Below, piece after piece: positions 1 to 8,846 of a DNA stretch of 64,000 bases. How positions within the stretch are numbered: the stretch's first letter is position 1; each line of letters starts with the position of its first letter. The position numbers and the translations under genes are program-made. The notes below the pieces were generated by a model. It was not told the origin of the DNA. It made no database searches and worked only from the letters and a program-made list of their open reading frames with translations. The stretch is from Odontesthes bonariensis (lineage: Eukaryota > Chordata > Actinopteri > Atheriniformes > Atherinopsidae). The DNA is taken from assembly GCF_027942865.1 (NCBI RefSeq), contig NC_134514.1, positions 1,878,169-1,942,168 on the forward strand, written 5' to 3'.

Positions 1-165
1 ATAGAGTTGATCCACAGTCTTTAGCTAACTCTGCTGGAACATTAGCCTCAGATAGAGTTCATCCACAGTCTGTAGCTAACTCTGCTGGAACATTAGCCTC
101 AGATAGAGTTCATCCACAGTCTGTAGCTAACTCTGCTGGAACATTAGCCTCAGATAGAGTTTATC
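1..165. repeat. 51-bp tandem repeat, about 3 copies, cut by window edge
   Basis: The unit beginning atagagttgatccacag recurs at positions 1, 52 and about 103 with few changes, then decays near 165. The left part lies outside the window. No gene is visible here or in the following 250 bases. Confidence 0.85.
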
Positions 166-175
166 CTCTGAGGCT

Positions 176-415
176 GCTGCTGGATGGAAGATGCATGCTC
201 CTCAGTGCAGCTGACAGCAGAACATTTCCACCAGAAGCTGGCTTCATCCGTCTAGCAGGGGGGATGTGAGTGGGCGGGGCTTAGCAGAGGAGGCGGAGTC
301 AACTTAAGGAGTGACGTACTTTAGAAATGAAAATCAGAACGGCTCGTTAAATGAGGAACTTTCAAACAAAGGGAACTAAATAAATACCAGGGTTGTGTTT
401 TGGGGGAGTTTTACA
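176..415. other. Unassigned non-coding stretch
   Basis: No open frame, splice structure or recognisable repeat was found. It separates two unrelated 51-bp arrays. Confidence 0.4.
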
Positions 416-417
416 CC

Positions 418-836
418 TGCTGGTGACCTCAGATGCCCTGATATCTGCTCCTAGGAACAGGAAGAAGGAGTTTTACACTTCAGACGCCCTGATATATGCT
501 CCTAGGAACAGGAAGAAGGAGTTTTACACTTCAGATGCCCTGATATATGCTCCTAGGAACAGGAAGAAGGAGTTTTACACTTCAGATGCCCTGATATATG
601 CTCCCAGGAACAGGAAGAAGGAGTTTTACACCTCAGACGCCCTGATATATGCTCCCAGGAACAGGAAGAAGGAGTTTTACCCCTCAGACGCCCTGATATA
701 TGCTCCCAGGAACAGGAAGAAGGAGTTTTACACTTCAGACGCCCTGATATATGCTCCCAGGAACAGGAAGAAGGAGTTTTACACCTCAGACGCCCTGATA
801 TATGCTCCCAGGAACAGGAAGAAGGGATTTTACACA
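418..836 (+). repeat. 51-bp minisatellite, plus orientation, about 8 copies
   Basis: The unit carries the core gccctgatatatgctcc followed by aggaacaggaagaaggag and ttttacac. Because 51 is a multiple of 3, the frame from 393 stays open as a 17-residue repeat, but no start, splice or domain context supports a protein. Variable sites are mainly C/T changes (gatgcc/gacgcc, cctagg/cccagg, acttca/acctca). The same unit is arrayed in reverse orientation at about 45030-45985. Confidence 0.92.
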
Positions 837-1684
837 GTATGTCCCTTTAAATTGGACATGTTACTGCCATCTAGTGGCCACGATATATATAATAACCAAC
901 TCAAACAACATTCAGTTAAAAACCGACTTGTTTTCTGCCTTCATTTATCTTTTCTTTGACGGGTTTGATGTTGGGTTTCTCAGCCAAACGGCCCACTGAC
1001 TCCTTTCTTTGTGTCGGAGCTGCTGGAAATCCTGTAAAAATTCATTATAAGCTCATAAAAACTGAACTGCTCACAGCGTAAGACTTTAGCAGAAATGTAA
1101 TTTTTTATTATCAGATCAGTGTTACAGTGATAATATGAGACAGATGTTTTAACTGTGTTGGTGTAAACTTATAAAACTATTAAACTGTTAAAGATGTAAA
1201 AATGTGGGACTTTAAACTTCAGAAAGGGAACCCGCTGTAAATGTGACATCACTTCCTGTAAGTGTTCCTGTATATTCTGTAAGTGTCAGACATGAAGCTG
1301 CTGAATAAAACCACTGAACATGTCGATCACTCGTCCGTTTGTTCGGTTCCAACCAGAAAACCTTCGTTACCCGAACACCCAGAAGCAGACCCGGTTCTGA
1401 TGAGAAACTTTTGCTCTGTTTTCACTCCAAAAGAAATTAAATAAAACAGTTCAGATTTATGAATGATTCAGTTTTGCTTTGGATATTTCCTGCTTTTTCC
1501 CTCATTTTCAGCCCAGTCTGAAATGTTTCCTGAACATTAAACACAGAGGATCTCAGACTCTTTAAATCCATCCCAGCAGTCAGTGAGGAAGGAGCCCTCA
1601 TTCACATTTTGGTTTATTTTTTTTATTTACATCCATCCAGAACCTGCAGCTCTCATCAGTCACCTGATGATCCTAAATTATGAT
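837..1684. other. Unassigned AT-rich stretch
   Basis: No gene found. AATAAA-like motifs occur (for example near 1303) without any associated coding sequence. It ends where the 32-bp array begins. Confidence 0.4.
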
Positions 1685-2012
1685 TATTTTATTCTGTAAA
1701 AGTCTGTCGCTCACAGGCTTTTATTTTGTAAAAGTCTGCTGCTCACAGGCTTTTATTCTGTAAAAGTCTGTAGCTCACAGGCTTTTATTTTGTAAAAGTC
1801 TGTTTCTCACAGGCTTTTATTTTGTAAAAGTCTGTTGCTCACAGGCTTTTATTTTGTAAAAGTCTGCTGCTCACAGGCTTTTATTTTGTAAAAGTCTGCT
1901 GCTCACAGGCTTTTATTCTGTAAAAGTCTGTAGCTCACAGGCTTTTATTTTGTAAAAGTCTGTTTCTCACAGGCTTTTATTTTGTAAAAGTCTGCTGCTG
2001 TCTGCTGTGGAA
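1685..2012 (+). repeat. 32-bp minisatellite, copy 1, about 10 units
   Basis: The unit is cttttattttgtaaaagtct followed by gctgctcacagg, period 32. The array runs directly into the BED-finger element at 2013. The same array plus element combination recurs at about 60166-61201 with more units, about 17. Confidence 0.92.
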
Positions 2013-2485
2013 CAGGAAAAGAAAGTAATCGGCGGATCCACCAAATATGGAGAAGGGTACGGAACTTTTACTCGGCCATTTTCATTTTAAAGTTCTTCCA
2101 GACGGCGGAGTCGACAGAACCAAAGTCATCTGTAAACACTGCCAAGTTGAATTGTCTTCTCAGCGTAGTAGTTCCAGTCTAAAATATCACTTAAAGGCAA
2201 AACACACAACTGATAGCAGCAAGTCATTCAAGGAAACAGACAGTGGAGCGAGGCTTCTACATAAAAACTACAGAAAGATGCTGATGTTAAAAGTGTGTTT
2301 GCGCAACAAATGTTATGGCACTTTCATTCATATGGCAGCACATTTAAAATAAAACTAAATGCTAAAAGCTATACGCTACTTTTGGATTCATTTTTGGATT
2401 CTGCGTACAGATGAGATTAATCGTGATTAATCAGGGAAATCATGTGATTAATTAGATTAAACATTTTAATCGTTGCCCGGCCCTA
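2013..2485 (+). mobile_element. hAT-derived non-autonomous element, copy 1 (3' part)
   Basis: The block is nearly identical to 60713-61201: leader, a 101-codon BED-finger ORF, an AT-rich tail with repeated gattaatc motifs, and an end reading cgttgcccggcccta. The reverse complement, tagggc(t/c)gggcaacg, resembles the CAGGGNTGGGC-type terminal repeats of hAT transposons. No matching 5' terminal repeat is visible. Its place is taken by the 32-bp array, so the copy looks 5'-truncated or rearranged. Confidence 0.75.
2047..2352 (+). CDS. BED zinc-finger ORF of hAT derivative, copy 1 (101 aa)
   Basis: This short ORF encodes one C2H2-type BED finger. Residues near 30-53 show C-x2-C (CKHC), then a HLKAKH histidine pair spaced as H-x4-H, in the layout of ZBED and hAT transposase N-termini. 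The catalytic RNase-H-like core and the hAT dimerisation region are absent, so it cannot be an active transposase. After about residue 65 it runs into unrelated sequence and stops. The partner at 60764-61069 has the same length, with only a couple of amino-acid differences noticed (F/V near residue 14, R/H near residue 87). Two intact copies suggest recent duplication; expression as a host DNA-binding peptide would be speculation. Confidence 0.7.
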   Translation: MEKGTELLLGHFHFKVLPDGGVDRTKVICKHCQVELSSQRSSSSLKYHLKAKHTTDSSKSFKETDSGARLLHKNYRKMLMLKVCLRNKCYGTFIHMAAHLK

Positions 2486-2511
2486 TCATTTAGATATATT
2501 GGAGCCGTCCA

Positions 2512-2703
2512 TCAATTAAAATAATTAATCGTGATTATTTGCTCTAACCTCTTACAAGCTCTGTTTTTAAGCTTTTTTAAGTGTTGGTTTGACCAAAGAA
2601 CTGTTTTAAACCCTCTGCAAATAAAACAAACATTTATACTCTGAATCAGCCTCAGTGGGCCCAGGATTGAGCCCTGGGGAGCCCCACAAGTAAACTTTGA
2701 CAA
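2512..2703 (-). mobile_element. LINE reverse-transcriptase remnant
   Basis: The minus-strand frame contains CGAPQGSILGPL, the conserved segment upstream of the YADD box in L2/CR1-type LINE reverse transcriptases, followed by unrelated residues. Only a few dozen codons remain and no YADD is present. It is a short decayed fragment next to the hAT end. Confidence 0.55.
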
Positions 2704-3077
2704 ATGTGTTTTTTTTTGTTTTTTTTTTGTTTTTTTTTAAAATGGAGATTTAAGGGATATCTTTGCGATTTATTCAGTAATTATCTGCATTCAACTGTGC
2801 TTTTTCAGCTCTGAGACTGATTCTGTGACTAAATTTAGTGATTTACAGCATTAATAATCTGAACATTCTTTGGAACTTAAACTGCGATTGTAAAGAAACC
2901 GTAAAAGTTTCGGTCGTAAAGAGTCCAACATCTTGTGAGCTGCCTGAACTCTGAAGGATGTTTCTTCTGTAAAGTTTATCTGAGCTACATGAGTCCAAAG
3001 AGGGCTGCGTTTCCTCACTTTTTGGGTAAAATTCCTTTTTTCCTCGGTTGGGAAATCCCCCCCCCCCCCTTTTTTTA

Positions 3078-3157
3078 AAAAATTTGATTAATCGTGATTA
3101 ATCAGGGAAATCATGCGATTAATCAGATTAAACATTTGAATCGTTGCCCAGCCCTAA
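3078..3157 (+). mobile_element. Solo hAT terminal fragment
   Basis: The same gattaatcgtgattaatcag tail and cgttgcccagccct end as in the elements at 2485 and 61201 are present, but with no BED ORF. It lies just downstream of the WDR74 3' end and is preceded by a C-run and T-run. Confidence 0.65.
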
Positions 3158-3210
3158 TAAAAATAAAACATAATTTTTTCAGTCTTTTGAATCGGAGAAT
3201 AAAACATTTT

Positions 3211-3216
3211 AATTAC
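3211..3216 (-). promoter_or_regulatory. Possible WDR74 polyadenylation signal (ATTAAA)
   Basis: Read on the minus strand, ATTAAA lies about 113 nt downstream of the WDR74 TAG stop, in an AT-rich stretch. It is a plausible variant poly(A) signal with no other support. Confidence 0.35.
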
Positions 3217-3328
3217 ACAAACAGGAAGTTTAAACAAGTTTTTCAGGTTTTTTTTTTATAAAAAAAAAAAAACTATGCTTAATTGTCCCGCGCTCTCCTC
3301 ACCCCTCAAACGCCTCTCAGTCTTATGG

Positions 3329-6300
3329 CTATTTCTTCTTCTTCTTCTTCTTGTTTTTCTGGGTCTCCTCCTCTTCTGTCGTTTTCCTCTTTGTCTCCAC
3401 CTTTTCCTCCACCTTCTCATCCACCTTTTCCTCCTCCTCCACCTTTTCTTCCTCCTCCACCTTTTCCTCCTCCTCCACCTTTTCCTCCACCTTCTCCATG
3501 GCGTCCCACACCTCGTCCTCCTCCTCCTTCACCTCCTGCTCCGCCCCCGCCGCCTCCTCGCCGCCCTCCTCCGCCCGGCTGCCCAGCAGGAGGCAGTTGA
3601 GGCGGGACTTCAGGTAGACTTTGTGCTGCAGGCGGCGGTCCTCCAGGCCGTGGATGCGGAGGAAGCGGTCCAGGCCGCAGGACGCCACCAGGGGCAGGGA
3701 GGGGTGGCACTGCAGGCCGCGCACGCCGCCCGCCAGCCCCTTCAGCACGCCGCGCACCAGCCCCTTCCTGAGGTCCAGCACGGCCACCTGCCCCTGCGTG
3801 TTGCCCACCACCACCGAGCCGCCGCCGGCCGGCAGCGCCAGCGCCGTCAGCGGGTACTCGCCGTACTCCGCCTCCAGGACGGGACGCCGCTGGGGCGTCG
3901 AAGGGTCGAACACGTGCACCTGGGGATCCAAACACAACTTTATTTAAAACTTAGTTTCACAGAGTTCTGAGATGTTTGAACTCGTTTGTTTCAGTTCTGC
4001 TCCAGATTTAACACTTTAAAACGTGAGAATTTACTTATTTTTCCTCCACTTTATTTATTGGTTTTCACAATTTAAAATGATACATAAGACATACAGAAAT
4101 ATAAGAACACCCCCCCCCCAGGGGGACAAGCAGAAAAAAAAATATATTAGTTAAAGAAATAAAGACAAAACAAAGGTGAGAGAGCATTCATGTGGTTTTC
4201 AGTAACAATGAATGACAATATATACATGACATATCAAAACGATATACCTGTCCGAGCAGGTGTGTAATAAAAGGCTGCCATAACCAGCTGAAATTATTAT
4301 TAGGACGTCGTAGAGCCAGTCTAATCTTTTCTAGCGTATCTCTAACCCAACGTTTGTAGGAGGGTGGAGCCGCCTGCTTCCAGTTAACAATCTGATGGCG
4401 TGACAAAAGCGACGCCATCAGATTGTGCCCGAGGAAGATGGTCATCCTCACACTGAATACCAAAAATGGCCGTGAGAGGGTTTGGGTTTATTGTTCTTTT
4501 AAATACTTTGGATAGGGCATCAAACATAGAGGACCGATAACCCGAGAGCCTCGGACAAGACCGGAAGGTGTGAGCCAAGGTTGCAGGTGAAAAACTGCAT
4601 CTACATGAATCATCAAATGTTGGATAACGAGACAGATTTATTTAGCCTGGAAGGAGTTTCAGGTAAAGTAAAGATCAACTAAACTCTCTGGCTGGCTTCA
4701 GAGTTTAAAACTACTCGGTTAAGTTCAGGAAAACCTCACCGTTGGTCTTGAAACAGACCGTACCCAAACCGGCCCATTTAAACTGCAGGATCTAATTCAG
4801 CCTTTAGTCGGGCAGAAAATGTGATTAAGGCCGATTTCAGACCAGAGCGTGGCGTGGCGGCAGCGAGACGACGGCAGTCTTAACGCCGGTCATCAGGCGG
4901 TGTGTTCTACTTGGCTTTTCACACCGGACAGTCCGCGGCCGCGGTAGTTCCGCTCCAGCCCTGTCTGCATTCCCCATTCATTTCAACGGGACGCTGCCGG
5001 CCGCCGGCGTCCAAATTCCGCTCGAGTTCTATTTTCCAAAAGCAGCGCGGGACGGAGGCGTCTCCCGCGCCGCTACCGCCCGACTACCGCCGCGTCGGTG
5101 TGCAAGGACAGATCTGTTTCCATGTATTTTCGCCTCCGCCGGTGAAAATCGCTTCCGTTCCGCCACGCTTTGCCGCCCTGGTCTGAAATGGGCCTAATGG
5201 ATTCAGAGGACGTCCTCTGGCGGCAGTTTAAGCTACGCTGGCAGCAAATATCTAACAGGATAAAAGTTGTGTTTATTTATATGTTAAAGGGGTAGTTCAG
5301 TTAAAAATAAAGTGTTTTGCTTCTCAGAACAATATGCGTTCAACAGAGTAATACATTTACGTCTAGTTACCGTAACAGGCGCAGCTGTCGGCAGGCGGCA
5401 GCAGGCAGTGATACGAAGGGAGAGAAAATAGGGCCAAGAGATTGTGAGGTCTGACTTTTTCCTGGAGAACCATTTTGTGATGCAAATGTATTACTCTGTT
5501 GAACGCATATTGTTCTGAGAAGCAAAACGCTTTATTTTTTAAACCCCAGCCAACTAGCCGGACTACCTTCATCAACACCAAAACAAGGCTGGAACTCTGC
5601 TCACAGGACGCAGCAGGGGGTAAGAAGATGTTCAGAAATGATGCTGCTGATATGGGATGTTACACAGCTTCATGTCAGAAGAGGCGAACTGTCCCTTTAA
5701 AGAGGCAAACTGTCCCTTTAAAGAGGCGAACCGAACTGTCCCTTTAAAGAGGCGAACTGAACTGTCCCTTTAAAGAGGCAAACTGAACTGTCCCTTTAAA
5801 GAGGCAAACTGAACTGTCCCTTTAAAGAGGCGAACTGTCCCTTTAGGCGAACTGTCCCTTTAAAGAGGCGAACTATCCCTTTAAAGAGGCGAACTATCCC
5901 TTTAAAGAGGCGCACTGTCCCTTTAAAGAGGCGAACTGTCCCTTTAAAGAGGCGCACTGTCCCTTTAAAGAGGCGAACTGTCCCTTTAAAGAGGCGAACT
6001 GTCCCTTTAAAGAGGCGAACTATCCCTTTAAAGAGGCGCACTGTCCCTTTAAAGAGGCGAACTGTCCCTTTAAAGAGGCGCACTGTCCCTTTAAAGAGGC
6101 GAACCGAACTGTCCCTTTAAAGAGGCGAACTGAACTGTCCCTTTAAAGAGGCAAACTGAACTGTCCCTTTAAAGAGGCAAACTGAACTGTCCCTTTAAAG
6201 AGGCGAACTGTCCCTTTAGGCGAACTGTCCCTTTAAAGAGGCGAACTATCCCTTTAAAGAGGCGCACTGTCCCTTTAAAGAGGCGAACTGTCCCTTTAAA

Positions 6301-7246
6301 GAGGCGAACTGTCCCTTTAAAGAGGCGCACTGTCCCTTTAAAGAGGCGAACTGTCCCTTTAAAGAGGCGAACTGTCCCTTTAAAGAGGCGAACTATCCCT
6401 TTAAAGAGGCGCACTGTCCCTTTAAAGAGGCGAACTGTCCCTTTAAAGAGGCGCACTGTCCCTTTAAAGAGGCGAACTGTCCCTTTAAAGAGGCGAACTG
6501 TCCCTTTAAAGAGGCGAACTGTTCCTTTAAATCTGACAACTTACTGCGGTCGGACGGCTCCAGATGTGACAGAGTGACTTTTAAAGCACATTTTCCCAAC
6601 AGAAACATGTTATTTATGGGTTATGCAGCTCACGCACCTGATGGTGGGCCGTGCACGTCACCAGCTTGTCGGAGCCCGGGATGAAGGCCATGTCTTTGAC
6701 CCAGTGCGGCCTCCGTAGGTCCAGCCAGTCGTCCCGCAGGTTCTTGGCGGCGAACAGCGGCTCCTCGGGCCGCTGCAGGTCCCAGACCTTCAGGCCGTTC
6801 TCCTTCCCCCCGGTGGCCACTTTGTGCGCGTGCACGGGGCTCTGCCGCATCCTGCACACGTGCGTCCCCGCGTGCAGCTCGGTGACGGGCTCGCGGCTGT
6901 CCTCCCTCCACACGCGCAGCGCGCCGCTCTCCGCGCAGGTGATGATGGCGGAGCCGCCGAGCGCCGCCAGCCCGCAGAAGCAGCCCTCCGCCGGGTCCCC
7001 GCAGCTGCGCGCGTCCGTGAACGCGCCCTTCTCGGTGCTGAACGTCTTCACGGTCCCGTCCACGGAGCCCACGAGCAGCTCGCTCTCCGCCTCGTCCAGC
7101 CAGCACAGCGCGCGCACCTCCTGGTCGCGGCTCAGGTGGCTCGTGTTGCAGAAGTTGAAGGCCTGTTTCCGGCCCAGGCTGACCCCCTTCAGGATGCCGG
7201 TCTCCGAGCCGAGCCACACGGAGCACAGCCGGCTCTGGTCCCCCAT
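3329..7246 (-). CDS. wdr74: WD repeat-containing protein 74, two coding exons: 7246-6638 and 3919-3329
   Basis: WDR74 is a nucleolar WD40 protein that works with the AAA-ATPase NVL in release and maturation of pre-60S ribosomal particles and rRNA processing (family knowledge). Exon 1 encodes residues 1-203 and exon 2 residues 204-399; the human protein is about 385 residues. Recognisable family segments are GSETGILKGV near the N-terminus, CRMRQSPVHAHKVATGGKEN, and KLVTCTAHHQ at the exon 1 end. Exon 2 continues with RPVLEAEYGEYPLTAL, GLQCHPSLPLVASCGLDR and VYLKSRLNCLLL. The C-terminus is a low-complexity E/K/V repeat followed by a lysine run, consistent with a nucleolar targeting tail. The start at 7246 is preferred over an upstream in-frame ATG because it aligns with the family N-terminus. 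Donor CAG|GTGCGT (6638/6637), acceptor CCCCAG|GTGCAC, phase 0. Only one intron (2.7 kb) interrupts the coding region, fewer than I recall for the mammalian gene. Coding exons are far more GC-rich than flanks. Confidence 0.96.
4040..4640 (-). mobile_element. L1/Tx1-like LINE, ORF2 C-terminus and 3' region
   Basis: Two overlapping minus-strand frames give AHTFRSCPRLSGYRSSMFDA and then, after a frameshift, KRWVRDTLEKIRLALRR with SWLWQPFITHLL. These match the extreme C-terminal pattern of L1-clade ORF2 (H-x-F-x-x-CP followed later by an E-K-I/L helix and an IWQPF-like motif). It is 5'-truncated and frameshifted. It sits in the WDR74 intron in the same orientation as the gene. Confidence 0.6.
4829..5194. 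mobile_element. PIF/Harbinger-like MITE, 366 bp, TAA target duplication
   Basis: The ends are ggccgatttcagaccag and ctggtctgaaatgggcc, an imperfect inverted repeat, flanked on both sides by TAA (4826-4828 and 5195-5197). A 3-bp TWA-type target duplication is characteristic of PIF/Harbinger. The interior is GC-rich, unlike the surrounding WDR74 intron, and no transposase is present. Confidence 0.8.
5288..5696. mobile_element. TTAA-flanked DNA element, about 409 bp, with internal inverted repeat
   Basis: The element is bounded by TTAA (5284-5287 and 5697-5700). Its ends read aggggtagttc and gaactgtccct, an imperfect terminal inverted repeat. Inside, the segment at about 5311-5357 (tctcagaacaatatgcgttc) recurs inverted at about 5479-5530. 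TTAA targets are used by piggyBac and Kolobok families; assignment between them is open. Its right terminus matches the unit of the adjoining 21-bp minisatellite. Confidence 0.65.
5681..6520. repeat. 21-bp minisatellite, about 40 units, seeded by a transposon end
   Basis: The unit is gaggcgaactgtccctttaa plus a. Variants include cgaac/cgcac and ctgtccc/ctatccc, and some units lack internal bases. A higher-order duplication is visible: the minus-strand open stretches at 5796-6083 and 6169-6456 translate almost identically, offset about 373 bp. It lies in the WDR74 intron. The unit is the right terminus of the TTAA-flanked element just upstream, so the array appears to have grown from that end. 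Confidence 0.93.
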
Positions 7247-7337
7247 CACAGCGGGCTGGAAGCTGCTCAAACCCGGACAGGAAACTGGACAACAGCCGCT
7301 CTGAAGCACGCTGCTTCCTCTGTCTGTCGCGCTTTAG

Positions 7338-7345
7338 TGACGTCA
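7338..7345 (-). promoter_or_regulatory. Full CRE palindrome (TGACGTCA) in WDR74 promoter
   Basis: A perfect TGACGTCA lies 92 bp upstream of the WDR74 ATG in GC-rich sequence. It is a typical ATF/CREB element of housekeeping promoters. No TATA box is seen at a suitable distance. Confidence 0.6.
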
Positions 7346-7379
7346 GTGTGTAGCTGGCGGATTGTTTTCGAAACTTTAA

Positions 7380-7995
7380 AAAAAACTTTATTAACAATTA
7401 TATACATAACAAAACTGTTTATCCAGGGGAAGAAAAACATATATATAAAAGTATAAATGTACAAAGAAACACATAGAAACATTTATGCATATAAATTGCA
7501 TCACTATAGAGAAAAACATATTATTTAAATAAAACTTTTTCCAAATTAAAGTTTGTTTTTAAAGCTTTAGGCATTTCTAAACCATTCATGTCGGTGCTGT
7601 ATTGATATAGTTATTTTTAAAAAAGTGTAAAATTTGGTTTGCTGTCAGTCCATTCCCTTTTGTGGATATGAAATTTACCTAAAAATAAAACAAGTTGCAC
7701 AAAAAAATGTAATCCTTTTCCATTTGGTTATTTTCAAAGTAAAGATAAATGTACCAAATGTCCAGTTTTCTTTTCAATAAAATTTTGTACATTCATCCAA
7801 AACATTTGACAGTATAAACTGTTTTTGAAACTTTATTGAGCTTAAAAACACACTTTTTCTTCAATTGAACCAATCTTTATTGATAACAAAGCGGTTACAG
7901 AGACAGCAGGATCAGCGGCTCACAGAAAACTGGAAATAAACACTTTATATCCAGGTAAAGCTCATTCGTTCTTAGAGATTATAACAAAACTATTC
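7380..7995. other. AT-rich intergenic stretch between WDR74 and IWS1
   Basis: No gene, terminal repeat or clear repeat family was identified. Runs resembling old LINE 3' regions occur but cannot be assigned. Confidence 0.35.
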
Positions 7996-7999
7996 GGAC

Positions 8000-8545
8000 A
8001 AAATACTTCAAAGTCCCAGTTCCCCCAAAATGTTTAAGTTCATTAAAAAAATATAAACAACATCTATCCCTCAAGTAAATTTAAAAAAAGAAGATTTCAA
8101 TTTGTTGTAGAAAACTGTTATTATTGCAAAAACAAATCTGGAAACAACAGAACATCTATTTTATGAATGTGAGAAATCTCTCCATTTTTGCATTAAAAAA
8201 TAATATATCCTCGTTACAAAAATGTCTGAAACATATAAATAATCTCCATGCAAATCAATTATACACACTCATAGAAAATCTTAACCTGTCCTAACCTCAT
8301 GTAACTGTTTAGAAGTTTTTTTTTAATTATTATTTTTTAATTTTTAATTTAATTTTTATTATTATTATTTATTACCCCCTTTTTTTATCTTGTGCATTTA
8401 AGATCCTTCAATTTTTTTTCTATATGTGGAGGTGTGAATATGTAAAGTTAAAAAAAAATAATGTTTACTTCTGAGTATGTCATTGTTTTGTCTATGTGAC
8501 ATGTTTGAATAAATATAAATAAATAAAAATAAGGTGTTAAAAAGG
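8000..8545 (+). mobile_element. Degenerate L1-like LINE 3' remnant
   Basis: One frame near 8120-8200 reads ETTEHLFYECEKSLHF, the typical C-terminal H-x-F-x-x-C motif of L1/Tx1-type ORF2, followed by stops. The tail ends in gaataaatataaataaataa near 8506-8530, like a poly(A)-type LINE end. It lies in the WDR74-IWS1 intergenic region. Confidence 0.5.
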
Positions 8546-8593
8546 TTTTTAAATAAAGTTTTGCGGGGAAAAAAAAGGTTTGAACCACGCTGT

Positions 8594-8660
8594 TACGTCA
8601 TTTCAAAGCGCCTCCCTCTGTGAGCATGCGCATATCACGCCGTTCGCCATTTTGGGTGTC
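8594..8660 (+). promoter_or_regulatory. IWS1 promoter core motifs
   Basis: Within about 200 bp upstream of the IWS1 ATG are a CRE-like ttacgtcat, an NRF1-like gcatgcgcat and a YY1-like cgccattttgg. This combination is typical of TATA-less CpG-rich housekeeping promoters. WDR74 faces away from it, with a remnant LINE in between. Confidence 0.5.
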
Positions 8661-8803
8661 GCAGAGCTGCCCGCAGCTCGCTTTTCGGTGTTAGCGCGCA
8701 TCGTTGCTTCTTTCTTTCACTTTTTCTGCTTTGAATTTAAAAAGTGTGGAACCGGAGACCCACCAGCGAGCTCCCAGCTGTCGGCTCCGTCTTCCTCTGA
8801 GAG

Positions 8804-8846
8804 ATGGACGGAGAAGAGGACGGCTTCGCGTCCGGGAGCCACTCGG
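8804..8846 (+). CDS. iws1: IWS1 coding exon 1
   Basis: It encodes [14 protein letters not shown] plus one base (phase 1 donor TCGG|GTAACT). Joined to exon 2 it gives [12 protein letters not shown], the conserved vertebrate IWS1 N-terminus, which fixes both the start and the splice. It is followed by a 2.0-kb intron holding a putative MITE, a RecQ-like fragment and a 17-G run. Confidence 0.93.

Noticed and set aside
7246..7309. Upstream ATG extending WDR74 by 21 residues
   Set aside because: The family N-terminus aligns with the ATG at 7246, and the extension has no similarity to known WDR74 starts.
6824..7456. Plus-strand ORFs across WDR74 exon 1
   Set aside because: They are shadows in a GC-rich coding exon read on the wrong strand.
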